DNA of 64,000 nucleotides, taken from assembly GCA_023548195.1 (NCBI GenBank), contig JAJHZJ010000696.1, positions 474,001-538,000 of the forward strand. The letters run 5' to 3'. This document shows, in pieces, positions 11,416 to 21,855 of the stretch. Numbering within the stretch: position 1 is the stretch's first letter; the number at the start of each line of letters is the position of its first letter. The translations under genes were made by a program, and so were the position numbers. Source of the stretch: Bettongia penicillata ogilbyi (lineage: Eukaryota > Chordata > Mammalia > Diprotodontia > Potoroidae). Under the pieces are notes generated by a model that ran no database searches, was not told where the DNA came from, and saw nothing but the letters and a program-made list of their open reading frames with translations.

Positions 11416-11799
11416 TCCCATAAGCACAAAGTCCTGAGTCTCAGACGAAACTTCTTGATTTTCTTCACTTGCATTTTCTTTTTGAACTTCCTCACCAAAT
11501 CCTTGAGAGTCCCTTCTCCTCCCAGCTTCTTTGAGGTTGTGCTTAGAGGTTGCTGCGGATCAAGCCTCAGTGCCTGAGCCTGGAGTCAATCAGAAACAGG
11601 CCCCTTTCCCTGAGTTGAGATGCTTTTCATTTCCTTTGGCTTATAAGAATAATGAAATAGGAAAACAAACAAAGAAGATACCTCCAGTATGTTAAAAGAT
11701 AATCCCTTCGCATGACACTGCCTACCAGGGCTCAGCACCACTGGCAGTCAAGAGCTGTGTTCCCATTTGTTTAGGAGGGATTAGGCCCTGCCATCCCTT
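11416..11799. other. Unassigned unique sequence
   Basis: Repeat-poor, balanced composition. No gene signature. Confidence 0.35.
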
Positions 11800-12010
11800 G
11801 GAGCAATGGAGAAGGCTTCTAGTCCCCAAAGCCTCCTGCTATATTTATATGTGCAATCCCATATTATTTTTCCTGGTGTTATAGCAACAAGGAGTTCAGT
11901 GTTTACCGAGCTATCAAGTTCTGACAGGCCGAGCTGCAGCCTTTGTTCATTTGCAGAGCCTGGGACCTGAGGAGCATGTGAGCCCATCTGTCTGTCTGAA
12001 AGGGCAGCCC
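11800..12010. promoter_or_regulatory. Candidate conserved non-coding island
   Basis: Repeat-free and less decayed-looking than its surroundings. It contains a FOX-type core TGTTTAC at 11,900-11,906 and a MEIS-type TGACAG just downstream. Short motifs occur by chance, so the call rests mainly on the absence of transposon sequence. Confidence 0.25.
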
Positions 12011-12202
12011 TGGAGGGGAGGAAAGGGAGAAAGCTGGGAGGCCAAGCCCCCTTGGCTTATGGGGGTTTGTCAACGATCCCCCCCACCCCTGCCCTGGGGA
12101 AAAGGATCAGGAGGCATTCTGGCCACAATTATCCCCAAAGAGAAAGAAGAACCCAGGCAAGCAGGCAGAACCAAATTCCTGCTCCAGTCTTCTAATCCCA
12201 AG

Positions 12203-12236
12203 GTTTTTTTTTGTTTGTTTGTTTGTTTGTTTTTTA
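12203..12236. repeat. T-run and (TTTG)n
   Basis: A short T tract followed by five or six TTTG units. Confidence 0.9.
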
Positions 12237-12287
12237 AAAGAATTTATACAGCTCTTTGGCGTGTTTTGTCAGGGGCAGGCAAAAGGA

Positions 12288-12445
12288 CCCTGGGACCATA
12301 GATTTAGAGCTGAAAGGGCCCTTCGGGATAATCTACCCCACCTCCTGCACTTTATCGATGAGGAAACTCAGACCCAGAATTCTGAGATGTCTATCCCAGA
12401 ATCACACAGGGAATAAGGATTTGAATTCAGGTCATGAAAATAAAC
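12288..12445 (-). mobile_element. THER-like core-SINE
   Basis: ATAGATTTAGAGCTGAAAGGG, GATGAGGAAACTCAGACCC and GGATTTGAATTCAGGTCAT in order are the reverse-oriented THER-like pattern. Small open frames crossing it are shadows of the SINE. Confidence 0.75.
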
Positions 12446-13024
12446 CTAGTAAACCGACTTAGCATTGCGCTGCAAAGACAAAGTAGGAGAGAGCACTGTA
12501 ACTTAATAACCACTCCTGTTTTATGTACTCATTTTTTTGTTTTGTTTTGTTTTTGTTGGAAGCAACAGGAAATGGAGAACATTCTGAACATCTTCCCAGG
12601 TTCTTCTTGGCTCTCTGAGCAGATTAGTGCCAACTCCAAGGCTAAAGCTGTTAGATGGGACAATGGCACAGTGATGTCTGGATCTTGTCTGGAGAGCAAA
12701 TTCTTTGGAGAATATACCTGCTGACTCCTGAAAATACCTCTTCAGAAGGTGATCCACAAGGGCCTAAAGATTTCTTCCTGGCTCTCTGTGGAGTTTAGGT
12801 CCAATTCCTGCAAAATTTCAGGTAGAAACATAAGCCTGGTGGAAGGTGAAGAATAAAATTCTGCAGTGGTATCCTCAGGGTATCTTAATTACAACTGGAG
12901 GAAGGCATAAATGCTCCAAGTTAGCATCCTAGATAATCAATCATTCAACTGGAGCCTTTTAGCTTTAGAGAAGAATCAGCACAGTGATTAAGACCTAGAA
13001 AAGTGGAATAGGGACTATTAAGAG
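12446..13024. other. Unassigned unique sequence
   Basis: No recognised repeat or gene. An open frame at 12,434-12,724 (+, 96 codons) overlaps one on the minus strand and resembles nothing known. Confidence 0.35.
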
Positions 13025-13262
13025 TTCTTTCTCTTCCTCTCTTTTCTTCCTTCTTCCCTTTCTCTCTTCTTTCTTCTCTTCCTTTCTTCACTCTTCCTTT
13101 TCCCCCTTAATCCCTCTCTTCATTTTCTGCCTTCTTTTCTTCATCTGTCCCACCCCTCCTCTTTTACTTCCTTTCCTTCATCCTTCACTTTCTTTTTCCA
13201 TTCATTCCTTCCTTCATCCCTCCCTTTTCCCCTTCCTCCCTTCCTTCTTTCTTTCCTTCCTA
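13025..13262. repeat. Polypyrimidine (TTCC/TTCT)n tract
   Basis: About 240 bp almost purely C and T on the plus strand, with irregular TTCC/TCTT units. Mirror-like polypyrimidine of this length can form triplex DNA (known property; not shown here). Confidence 0.9.
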
Positions 13263-13489
13263 AATACTGGTGTTGGTGCTAGTTTGATTCTTAATGTAGC
13301 AGAGAATGTTCAAATTAGATGACTTGTGTCAAAGATTTTAACAGAAAAAAGGAAGTTTTAATGGAAGCTTCTGCTTATACACATGATAAAAGCTCCAAGC
13401 AAACAATTCTTTTTGTAAAAGGTGAAAGCTAGAAACTTGATCACTGAAATTATTATAATGTGTTCATTGCTAGTATTCTGTTCTGTTCT

Positions 13490-13912
13490 AGGTAACACAA
13501 AATAAAAAGGACATTGATAAACTGAACAATGTCCAGAGGAAAGCAATCAGTGTGGCAAAGGACCTGGAACCCATGTCATAGAAGGAGTATTTGAAAGAAT
13601 TGTGCATGGTTAAGCTGGGAAGAGAAGAGACACAGGAAGAACATGATAGCTCTCTTTACCTATTTAGGTATCGGTCATGTGTAAAAAAGCACTAGCTTGT
13701 TCCTTGTGTCTCCACAAGCAAATCTATGAGGAATGGATGGTCAAATTTAGACTCGATAGAAGAAATGATGTCCTAAAAATGAGGGTTATTGCAAAGTGCA
13801 ACGGGCTACATTGGGTAGTAGTGAATTCTTCCTTAGGGGATGATAACTGCTCAATTCTTTCTCAGCTACAGGGTGGAGTACCTAGTCAAAGTCTCTCCCA
13901 ACTCTGAGGTTT
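13490..13912 (+). mobile_element. L3/CR1-like LINE 3' fragment
   Basis: GATAAACTGAACAATGTCCAGAGG, GACCTGGAACCCATGTCATA and AAGCTGGGAAGAGAAGAGAC follow the order of the mammalian L3/CR1 3' end, ending near CTCTCCCAACTCTGAGG. Strongly diverged. It abuts the 3' end of the antisense L1 that starts at 13,915. Confidence 0.7.
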
Positions 13913-13914
13913 AA

Positions 13915-14345
13915 AATTCTATATGCAATTTTTAAAATCCAGTTTTATTTTATATTCAGTTCAATTTCTTTCCCTCTCACCTTCTGTTTCTCCTGTTCCC
14001 CTCTCTGAGAGAGCAAGCAAAACAAAATCCTTTCCAAACAGGCATAGTCAAGGAAAACACATTTCCACGTTGGCCATAAGACAAAAGTTTCAAATTTCAC
14101 GAGTTCTCTGGAATTGTGAATGGCCATTATGTTGAAAAAAATTCTCAAGTCTTTCAAAGCTGATTGTCCTTATAACATTTATTTTATAATTGTTCTTCTG
14201 GTTCTGCTTACTTCATTTTGCATCAGTTCCTACAAATCTCCTTAGGTTTTTTTTTCTGAAATCATCCCTTTCATCATTCCTTAAAGCACAATAATGTTTC
14301 ATTCCATTCATATACCATAGCTTTTTAGTCATTCATTAACTGATA
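13915..14345 (-). mobile_element. L1 3' end, left half of a split copy
   Basis: On the minus strand this is the L1 3'UTR (CAGTTTTATTTTATATTCAG on the plus strand at 13,940) followed by the end of ORF2 (ATTCCATTCATATACCATAG at 14,301). ORF2 stops where the RTE element begins and resumes at 18,405, so the two halves are one L1 interrupted by a later insertion. Confidence 0.75.
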
Positions 14346-14950
14346 GATTGGGTATAAGGTGTGTTCAGGGAGGACTAGTACCTTGGTGTGATGGCTGCCA
14401 AGCCCTTTCGGGGGCTCTTTCCACCTTTGGTGTTCACCTGTTCCACCCAACTCTTACCTGTGACTCCAAGAAGCTGCAGTTTACCTGGTAAACCATTTGG
14501 GTAGATGGGCCAAACCAGGTTGAGGGCAACCAAAGAGTCTCATATCCATTGGTGAGTTAAGGAGCTGTCTACCGCATGCATGTGAAGACTTCATCTGGTG
14601 GAATGGGCGGATGAGAACAATTTGTTCAAACAGCCAGGAAGGCAGCTGAAGCAGGCAAGGTGGAGTGCTTAGAGCTTGATTAGACACCAAAGATGTCAAG
14701 GTTATCCACTGTATCCTGAGTCATCACCAGCTATCTTGACTCTGTCCTGCCTCTGGGCTATGACAGCTGTGGAGGAGAGAGTGAGACTGATGACTTTGTG
14801 CAACTCTACCTCACTTAAATCCAATATATTTCCAAATCAAAAGACATCACCAATACCATTTTACTATTATGCCTCAAAGTCCTGTGGCAACAGGCAAATG
14901 AAGAAGCAGCAGGTGCAGAAACACTGGGACCTATAATCACAACCCTGCAT
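14346..14950 (+). mobile_element. RTE 5' module, also found in RTE-derived SINEs
   Basis: Begins TGTTCAGGGAGGACTAGTAC. The same module occurs at 62,146-62,688 (+) and 54,601-55,075 (-), where it is joined directly to an RTE-like tail with no coding region. Here it leads into the endonuclease region. The frame at 14,676-14,936 aligns with that on the minus strand at 54,660-54,905 (shared RHQRC followed by a Pro-rich segment), which looks like retained homology and not coding. Confidence 0.8.
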
Positions 14951-15149
14951 ACAAGTGGCCCAGGTCATAGAATCGTTACCTACTAGAAGAAGCAGTGGGA
15001 CTCAGCAGCCCCATGGGTGTCTGAGCAGCCTGTTAAGGATCGCTAACATTATCTAAACATTATCTGCTTACCCAACCCTGGCCTAATTACCATGGTAGAT
15101 GGGGAATTCCACTATGTGGGCAAAACATTAAAAAAAATGTACATAATGT

Positions 15150-15930
15150 ACAAAAACATCTGCAAAGATGATTCCACTCACTATCGGCACATGGAATGTA
15201 TGTGTGCTTATAGACAAGAAAACACAAAATCCAGTAGACCTCAAAGACTAACTGCTCTTGTTGCAAGAGAACTCAACAGGTATCACATCCAAATAGCAAC
15301 GCTGTGTGAAAAAAGATTGGCAAATGAAGGCCAGCTTACTGAAGTTGGAGTTGGATACACATTTTTCTAGAGTTGGCGCAGTGAAGGGAAGCACCATGAA
15401 ACTGGAGAGGGTTTTGCAATCAAAACTAATCTAGTCAGCAAGCTGGTTTGCCTGCCAAAAGGAGTGAATGACAGGTTCATGACAATGTGATTACCACTTA
15501 CAGGCCAACATCATCAGTGCCTATGCTCCCACCATGACAAACCCTGCTGAGGTCAAAGAAAAATTTTATGAAGACCTAGAGACCCTTATAATCAATGAGC
15601 CAAAAGAAGACAAGTTTATAATTCTGGGTAACTTTAATGCTAGTGTAGGTGCAGACAACCAAACTTGGTAAAGAGTCCTAGGGAGGAATGGAGTTGGAAA
15701 TAGCAACAGTAACGCTCATTTGCTGCTGAAGACTTGTGCATCACATGACTGTTTTTTGTTTCCCTAAATGCAATAAATCTTTATGGACACATCCTTGTAG
15801 CAAACATTGGCATCTAATAGACTATGTGATTATAAGGAGAAGAAACAGATCAGATGTGAGAGTGACAAAGTCAATGTGTGGTGCAGAGTGCTGGACTGAT
15901 CATAGACTTATCCTTTCAAGTTAAATATTT
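15150..15930 (+). pseudogene. RTE endonuclease domain remnant
   Basis: Apurinic-like endonuclease of an RTE element, broken into several frames. Recognisable pieces: GTWNV near 15,187; ISAYAPTMTNPAEVKEKFYE near 15,510; GNFNASVG near 15,627, where the usual GDFNA has Asp changed to Asn (codon 15,630-15,632); and WTDHRLI at 15,892-15,912, which retains the motif's His. The domain nicks target DNA in living elements (established for RTE). The Asp change and the stops make this copy inactive. Confidence 0.8.
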
Positions 15931-16229
15931 GCATTCATCAAAAGTGCTACCCTTGAGGCAAAATGACTACCAGAAGAATCATTGCCAACAAATTAGAGCA
16001 CTTCTTTGAGTGTGAACAGTTTGTTGCTAACTTGGAGGGAAAGTTGAGCCAACATATAGCCGGCAACAGTGGAGCAGAAAAGGAGTGGGAAGCTCTCAGA
16101 GATTTGGTGTACAGCACTGCGTTTGCTCATCTGAGTCAGAACACTTGCAAACACCAAAACTGGTTTGATGAAAATGATGGGGAAATTCAGAAGCTGCTAA
16201 ATGAAAAATGAGAACTCCACAGGATATAC

Positions 16230-16291
16230 CTCTAAGAAGGCAGAATTTAATCCCATCCACCTCTAAGAAGGCAGAATTTAATCCCATCAAA
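16230..16291 (+). repeat. 31-bp tandem duplication inside the RTE
   Basis: Thirty identical bases occur at 16,228-16,257 and 16,259-16,288, a period of 31. The unit starts CTCTAAGAAGGCAG. Because 31 is not a multiple of three, the duplication itself shifts the frame between the endonuclease linker and the RT domain. Confidence 0.95.
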
Positions 16292-16399
16292 AGCAAAGTA
16301 CAAGAAAAGCTTAGAGAGATGCAGGATTCCTGGTTCAGTAAGAAGGCAGATGAAATTCAGTTTTATGCTGATAGTAACAACCTAAAGCACTTCTATGAT

Positions 16400-17990
16400 T
16401 CCCTGAAAGCTATCTATGGACCAAAAACTTATGGTGTATCAACTGTTCAGTGCTGATGGAGCCACATTGATTAGTGATAAGGACATGATCCTAGAGAGAT
16501 GGGCTGAACACTTCCATAGCGTTCTCAACAGACCATCATCAATAATTGCTGAGGCCAATGACTGTTTACCTCAAGTTGAAATCAGTCCCTCCTTAGCTCA
16601 ACTTCCAACTGAAAAAGAGGTTTTGAGGGCCATTAGACTCCTTTCATGTGGCAAAGCTCCTAGTGCTGATTCTATTCCAGCTGAGATTTACAAAGTAGGG
16701 GGAACATTGCTCATACAAAAGCTGACTGAAATTTTCCAGGTTATATGACAAGAGGAAGCTATCCCCCAGGAGTTCAAGGATATTTCCACTATCCATCTCT
16801 ATAAAAGTAAAAGGAATAAGTTGCCCTACAACAATCACAGGGGAGTCTCTCTCTTAGTCATTGCTGGCAAAATTCTTACTAGAGTCCTCCTTAATAGGCT
16901 GATCCTTCACCTGGAAGATGGTCGTACACCTGAGAGCCAGTGTGGCTTCATAAAGGTCCGAGAAATAGTCGATATGGTGTTTGCTGCCTGACAACTCCAG
17001 GAGAAATGCCACGAGAAGAGCAGAGGTCTGTACACAACATTTGTAGATCTTACCAAGACCTTTGACACTGTTGTTCATGAGGGTTTTTGGAAAATTATGT
17101 CAAAATTTGGCTGCCCAGAGAAGTTCGTCAGTATTGTACGTCAATTTCATGATGGTATGTTTGCCCAGATTTTGGATAATGGATAATTCTCTCATGCCTT
17201 CTCAGTTACCAATGGAGTGAAGCAGAGCTGTGTGCTTGCTTCCATGCTTTTTAGCATGATGTTTTCAGCTATGTTGTCAAATGCTTTCAATGAAGATGAG
17301 GACAGTATCAAGGTCAACTACCATACTGATGGTAAGTTCTTCAATTTGAAAAGACTACAAGCCAAGGCCAAAGTGAAGAGAGTGTTGGTGCATGGTTTTC
17401 TGTTTGCAGGTGATTGTGCACTCAATGCAGCCTCTGAAGCTGAGATGCAGCAAAGTATGGATCACTTCTCTGCTGCCTGTGCTAATTTTGGTCTAATAAT
17501 TAACACCAAGAAAACACAGGTGCTCCATCAGTCACCACCATACCATCCATATGTGGAACCATCAGTTACAGCAAAGGGAGAAGTTTTGACTACTGTGGAT
17601 AAGTTCACTTACCTTGGTAGTGTACTTCCCAGGGATGCACACATTGACAATGAGGTTGACATGCACATTACCAAAGTTAACTCAGTGTTTGGGAGGCTCC
17701 AAAAGACAGTATGGGAGAGAAGAGGTATTGGACTGACTACCAAGCTGAAGGTCTACAGAGCCATTGTGCTGACCTCATTGTTGTATGCCTGTGAAACATG
17801 GACAGTCTACCAGCTCCATGCCAGAAAACTGAGTTGCTTCCATTTGAACAGTCTTAGGAAGATTCTGAGGATCACCTGGCAGGATAAGGTACCAGACACT
17901 GAGGTCCTTTCTCAAACTAAACTGCCAAGTATTCAAAGTATGCTTCAGAGAACACAACTCCGATGAACTGGCCACATCGTTAGAATGCAA
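16400..17990 (+). pseudogene. RTE reverse transcriptase remnant
   Basis: Carries the RTE-type RT blocks in order: SCGKAPSADSIPAEIYK (about 16,647), a finger/palm segment with TFVDLTKTFDTV (about 17,038), then the longest open frame (17,217-17,966, 249 codons) with VLASMLFSMMFSAML and LFAGDCALNAASEAEM. The catalytic FADD box reads FAGD: residue 65 of that frame (17,409-17,411) is Gly in place of the first Asp. Downstream lie FTYLGSVLPRD and RKLSCFHLNSLRKILRI, the usual C-terminal RTE region. In-frame stops occur at several places, so this is a dead RT and not a host gene. Confidence 0.88.
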
Positions 17991-18273
17991 AATGTATGCT
18001 TGTCAAAAAGACTATTTTATGGAGAACTCACATAAGGTAGGCGATCACATGGTGGTCAGAAGAAGTGATACAAGGACACTCTCAAGGTCTCTCTCAAGAG
18101 TTTAGGATTTGACTGTGCAACATGGGAGACACTGTCACAGAAGTGCTCAACATGGCGTGCCCACATCTGAAAGGGTACTGTGTTCTATGAGCACAGCAGA
18201 ATTAAGACAGCACAAAGCAAATGTAGAGTGCAAATTTGGAGTATCCACCTCAAAAATTCATATGGACTATCTG

Positions 18274-18336
18274 TGCCCAACCTGTGGTAGAGCATTCCAA
18301 GCTCATATGGGTCTGATCAGCCACGGCTGGACACAC
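18274..18336 (+). pseudogene. C2H2 zinc-finger motif near RTE C-terminus
   Basis: In the frame 18,109-18,453 the sequence CPTCGRAFQAHMGLISHGWTH has exact C-X2-C-X12-H-X3-H spacing (residues 56, 59, 72, 76), with the Phe and Leu expected of a classical finger. The frame is shifted relative to the RT open frame. C-terminal CCHC or C2H2 fingers are known in several non-LTR retrotransposons; the role here, probably nucleic-acid binding, is inferred. Confidence 0.75.
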
Positions 18337-18404
18337 AGAAATTTCACTTTATCATGGTGGTGTCATTTTGGTCCTCTTCAAAAACAAAGGACAACAACCA
18401 ACCA

Positions 18405-20060
18405 ACTGATGGGTAATACCCCTCCCCCAGTTTCCAATTCTTTGCCACCATGATAAAAAGCTTTTTATATATGGATCCTTTTTCCTCTTTCTTTGATCTC
18501 TTTGGGGTATAGTAGTGATATCACTGCATCAAAGGATATGCACAGTTTAATAGCTTTTGTGAAACAGTTCCAAATTGCTTCCCAGAATAGTTGGACTGGT
18601 TCATAGCCCCACCAACAGTACATTAATGTACCTATTTTCTCACAGCCCCTGCAGTATTTGTTATTTCCTTTCTTGTCAACTTTGCCATTGTGATAGGTGT
18701 GAGGTGATACCTCAGTGTTGTTTTAATTTTTATCACTCTAGTTATTAGTGACTTAGAGCATATTTCTTTCCTATGTCCATTGATAGAATGGATTTCCTTC
18801 TCTGAAAACTGCCTATTCAAATCCTTTGATCATTTATCAGTTGTGAAATGGCTCTTATTCTTACATATTTGCCTGTTTTACTTCATAATTCCTTATATCT
18901 CTTTTTTTTTAGTCATGAACTCTTCTTCTATCTAGAGATCCTACAGTTAAATTTTTTCTGTCCTTTTCTAATTTGTTTATGATATCACTTTTTCTGTCAA
19001 AATCATGTACTCATTTGGAGTTTGTCATGATATACACCATGTGAGGTATTGGTTTCTACCAAGTTTCATCAAGATTATTTTCCAATTTTCCCAACGGTTT
19101 TTGTCAAATTGTAAGTTCTTGCCCTAATAGCAGACATCTTAAACTGGGCTACAAAGCTCATTTATTTCTGCATATTGGGTACCTAATCTGTTCCATCAAT
19201 CAACTTCTCCACTTCTTAGTAAGTACCAGATTGTTTTGATGGTCATGGCTTTGTAATACAGTTTGAAATATGGCATTGCTAGGCCCCCTTCCTTTTCATT
19301 TTTTCCCATTAGTTCTCTTAATACTCTTGACTTTTTGGTCCTCCAGATCATTTTTGTTACTTTTTTTCAGTTTTGTAAAGTAATCAATTTGTGATTTGCT
19401 CCCTGAAAAAGTGAATCATTTTAGGCAGTATTGTCATTTTTATTATATCAGATCAACCTATCTGTGAGCAATTAATATTTTTCCAATTATTTAGATTTGC
19501 CTTTGTTGAGAAAGTATTTGTACTTTTCTTTGTATGCTCATTTGTCTTGGCAGCTCAACTGGCAAGTATTTTATGTTGTCTGTAGTTATTTTGAATGGAA
19601 CTTTTCCTTCTATCTCTTCCTGTGAGATTTTGTTAATGATATATAGGAATATGTATGATCTCTATAGGCTTGGTTTATATCTTGCAACTTTGCTGAAGTT
19701 AATTACTTCAATTAGTTTTTTCAGTCGACTCTCTAGAGTTCCTTAAGTAAACTATCATATTATCTATAAAAAGTGATCATTTTATTTCTCTTTGTCAATG
19801 TTTATTCTCAGTTTCTTTCCTTATCTTATTGTTGTATTTCTTATATTATGGCATTTCTAACTTTATATTGAGAAGTAATGGTGATAACAAATATACTGAC
19901 TTCATTTCTGATTTTATTGAAAAAGGACTGGGGTCTATTTTTGCTATTATTTTGTCTGAGATCATGATTGCCATTCTTGCATATTTTTTTACTTCAGCTG
20001 AAGCATAATTGATCATGCTCCAGTCCTTTATTATAGCTGCTTGTTATGTAAAATGTATTG
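18405..20060 (-). mobile_element. L1 ORF2, right half of the split copy
   Basis: Minus-strand L1 ORF2 from near the C-terminus inward. The frame 18,632-18,820 (-) reads KTTLRYHLTPITMAKLTRK, a recognisable L1 ORF2 C-terminal block. Later parts are the post-RT and RT region, and 19,980-20,060 is endonuclease-like. The jump from RT straight to endonuclease near 19,935 implies an internal deletion of roughly 1 kb. Confidence 0.75.
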
Positions 20061-21230
20061 TTGGATTTTAGTTTCTAATCTATTCTGCTGTCATCTTCCA
20101 TTTTATGGGTTAATTTATCACATTCATATTTATGATCATGATTGTTAATTCTGTTTCCTGCCACCCTATTTTCCCATCCCCTCTTTAAGAATTTGCTTTT
20201 CTTCTGATTAATTCTTCCCTTAAGCTACCCTCCCTTTCTCTTTCCCTTTTACTTTGCTGATCTGTGTATTTCTCTAACAAATCTATGTGTGTATGTTCTC
20301 TCCTTTGACTAGTTCTGATGAGAATGAAGTTCAAATGTTGACTATTTTCCCCTCTAACCTCTCCCTCCTTGTATAGACTTCTACTTTCTCATGTTTATTA
20401 TGTGAAATAATTTTTCCATTCCTCTTCTTCTTTTTCAGTGACTTCCTCTTCTCCTCCCTTTCCATTAACTTTAAAGAACATCAAAACATGGGTCCCTATG
20501 AACCTCTCTGTCTAATTAGACTCTTTCTATGACTCCTGACAATGTCAGAGTTCCAAAGGAATACATTTCCCCATAAAGAATATAAACAGTTTTTCCTTGT
20601 TTGATATCTTCTGATTGTTTCCTCTTATTTACCTTTTTTGGCTTCTCTTGACACATACTTGCATTTCAGGTATCTACGCAACTCTGATTTCTTTCATCAA
20701 GAATGTTTGAAAGTGCTCTATCTCATTAAAGGTACTTTTCTCCACCTGTACGATGATATTCAATTGTGCTGCATAAGTTATTCTTGTCTGTAAGCCTCAA
20801 TCTTTTGCTTTCTAGAATATCCTATTCCAATCTGGCAACTCCTTTATTGTGATGGCTGCTAAATCATGTGTGATACTGACTACCTGTCATTAGTACTTTA
20901 ATCTTTGAATTATTTTTCCTTTGATCTAGAAGCTCTGGGTTTGTCTTGAGTGTTTCTTTGGTCAGTTTCTTTCAGCAGATTACTGATGGATTATTTCAAT
21001 TTCTACTTTGTCTTCTCCTAAAAGATCTGGGCAGTTTGCTTTAATGATTTCCTGAAATACTATGTCTCTGCCCTTTTTTAATTATGACTTCCAAACAGTA
21101 GAACTCTTAAGGATCTCTCCTCAATCTCATTTCCAATTCAGTTTTCTTTGTTATGAGATACTTAATATTTTTTCTATTATTCCCATGTGCAATTTTAAGT
21201 GACATATGTGACTTTCTATCTCTTATTCCC
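20061..21230 (-). mobile_element. L1 5' portion: inter-ORF and ORF1 remnant
   Basis: Pyrimidine-rich on the plus strand (20,160-20,480), then an ORF1 C-terminal and RNA-binding region (TTTCATCAAGAATGTTTGAAAG at 20,692 matches 36,556-36,576). Continues the L1 to its left and ends in the ORF1 region. No open frame survives. Confidence 0.6.
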
Positions 21231-21239
21231 ATTGCTGTT

Positions 21240-21453
21240 CCCTCTTCGTAAAATGCTTTCCTTCATAACCTCTCCCTCTTATATTGCTTCAGTTCCTTCT
21301 TGACTTAGTCCATGATCCCCCCCACACATTTTCCTTATCCCCCACTCATTGCTAATGTTCTTGGGTGAAAATACATATTTATGTATTTTGTATTTGCTTA
21401 TTGCTCCTTAGGGACTTTATATTCTTGTATCTTCAGTGTCTAAGTACCTAACC
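21240..21453 (+). mobile_element. L2 3' end, left part
   Basis: AATGCTTTCCTTCATAACCTC through TTAGGGACTTTATATTC and CAGTGTCTAAGTACC matches the L2 3' region in order. It is interrupted by an 84-bp DNA transposon and resumes at 21,546. Confidence 0.65.
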
Positions 21454-21537
21454 CAGAGGTGGGAATCAGTCAGAAAATTGCCCTTGAAGACCTAGAAGGC
21501 CACATGCAGCCTCAAGGCTACAAGTTCCCCATCCCCA
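21454..21537. mobile_element. 84-bp hAT MITE with 8-bp TSD
   Basis: Ends are CAGAGGTGGGAA on the left and TTCCCCATCCCCA on the right, an imperfect terminal inverted repeat of the common mammalian hAT type. ACCTAACC lies immediately outside on both sides (21,446-21,453 and 21,538-21,545), the 8-bp target duplication expected of hAT transposases. The interior (GGCCACATGCAGCCTCAAGG) also fits. Confidence 0.8.
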
Positions 21538-21600
21538 ACCTAACCCATAATGAGCACTTGATAAGTGCCTATGACATGAATGAATAAATGATCATTGAAT
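21538..21600 (+). mobile_element. L2 3' tail, right part
   Basis: GAGCACTTGATAAGTGCCTATG followed by an (ATGA)n end (TGAATGAATAAATGATC) is the standard L2 tail. Confidence 0.65.
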
Positions 21601-21659
21601 AATCCACAATATTATAGGAAAAAAAGAGACAGCACATTTTGCACATTCAACATATTTCT

Positions 21660-21855
21660 CTCTAGATCAAGCATTCTTCACCTGGAGAAAATGAATATGA
21701 CTCCTCATAGATCTGTGGTTAAGTTTCTATGGGTCCTTGAATATGGATATGAAACAAATTGTACCTTTATTTTAATCATTGCTTTCCTTTGTAATCCTAT
21801 GCATTTTATTGTACTCATTTAAAAACATTATTCTTAGAAGGCTTCCTTACCACAC
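21660..21855 (+). mobile_element. hAT-like DNA-transposon fossil
   Basis: CATTCTTCACCTGGAGAAAA, then CCTTTGTAATCCTATGCATTT and CATTATTCTTAGAAGG follow a mammalian non-autonomous element whose ends read TTCTTAACCTGG. It shares its interior with 3,695-3,820 in reverse. Confidence 0.5.

Larger units (their letters stand above)
14346..18404 (+). mobile_element. Near-full-length RTE-type LINE inserted in L1
   Basis: About 4.06 kb in sense: a 5' module (14,346-14,950), a decayed endonuclease region (about 15,170-15,930), reverse transcriptase (about 16,400-17,990), a C-terminal region with a C2H2 finger and a short tail ending ACAACAACCAACC. Frameshifts and stops divide the coding part, so it is dead. 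The left flank reads AACTGATAGATTGGGTATA and the right flank AACTGATGGGTAATA, a plausible but imperfect target-site duplication. The flanks are the two halves of one antisense L1, which proves the order of events. RTE elements copy themselves by target-primed reverse transcription (family knowledge). Confidence 0.88.

Noticed and set aside
17217..17966. Longest reading frame in the window (249 codons, +) as a host gene
   Set aside because: It is the RT and C-terminal part of the RTE element, lies between frameshifts and stops, and has FAGD in place of FADD.
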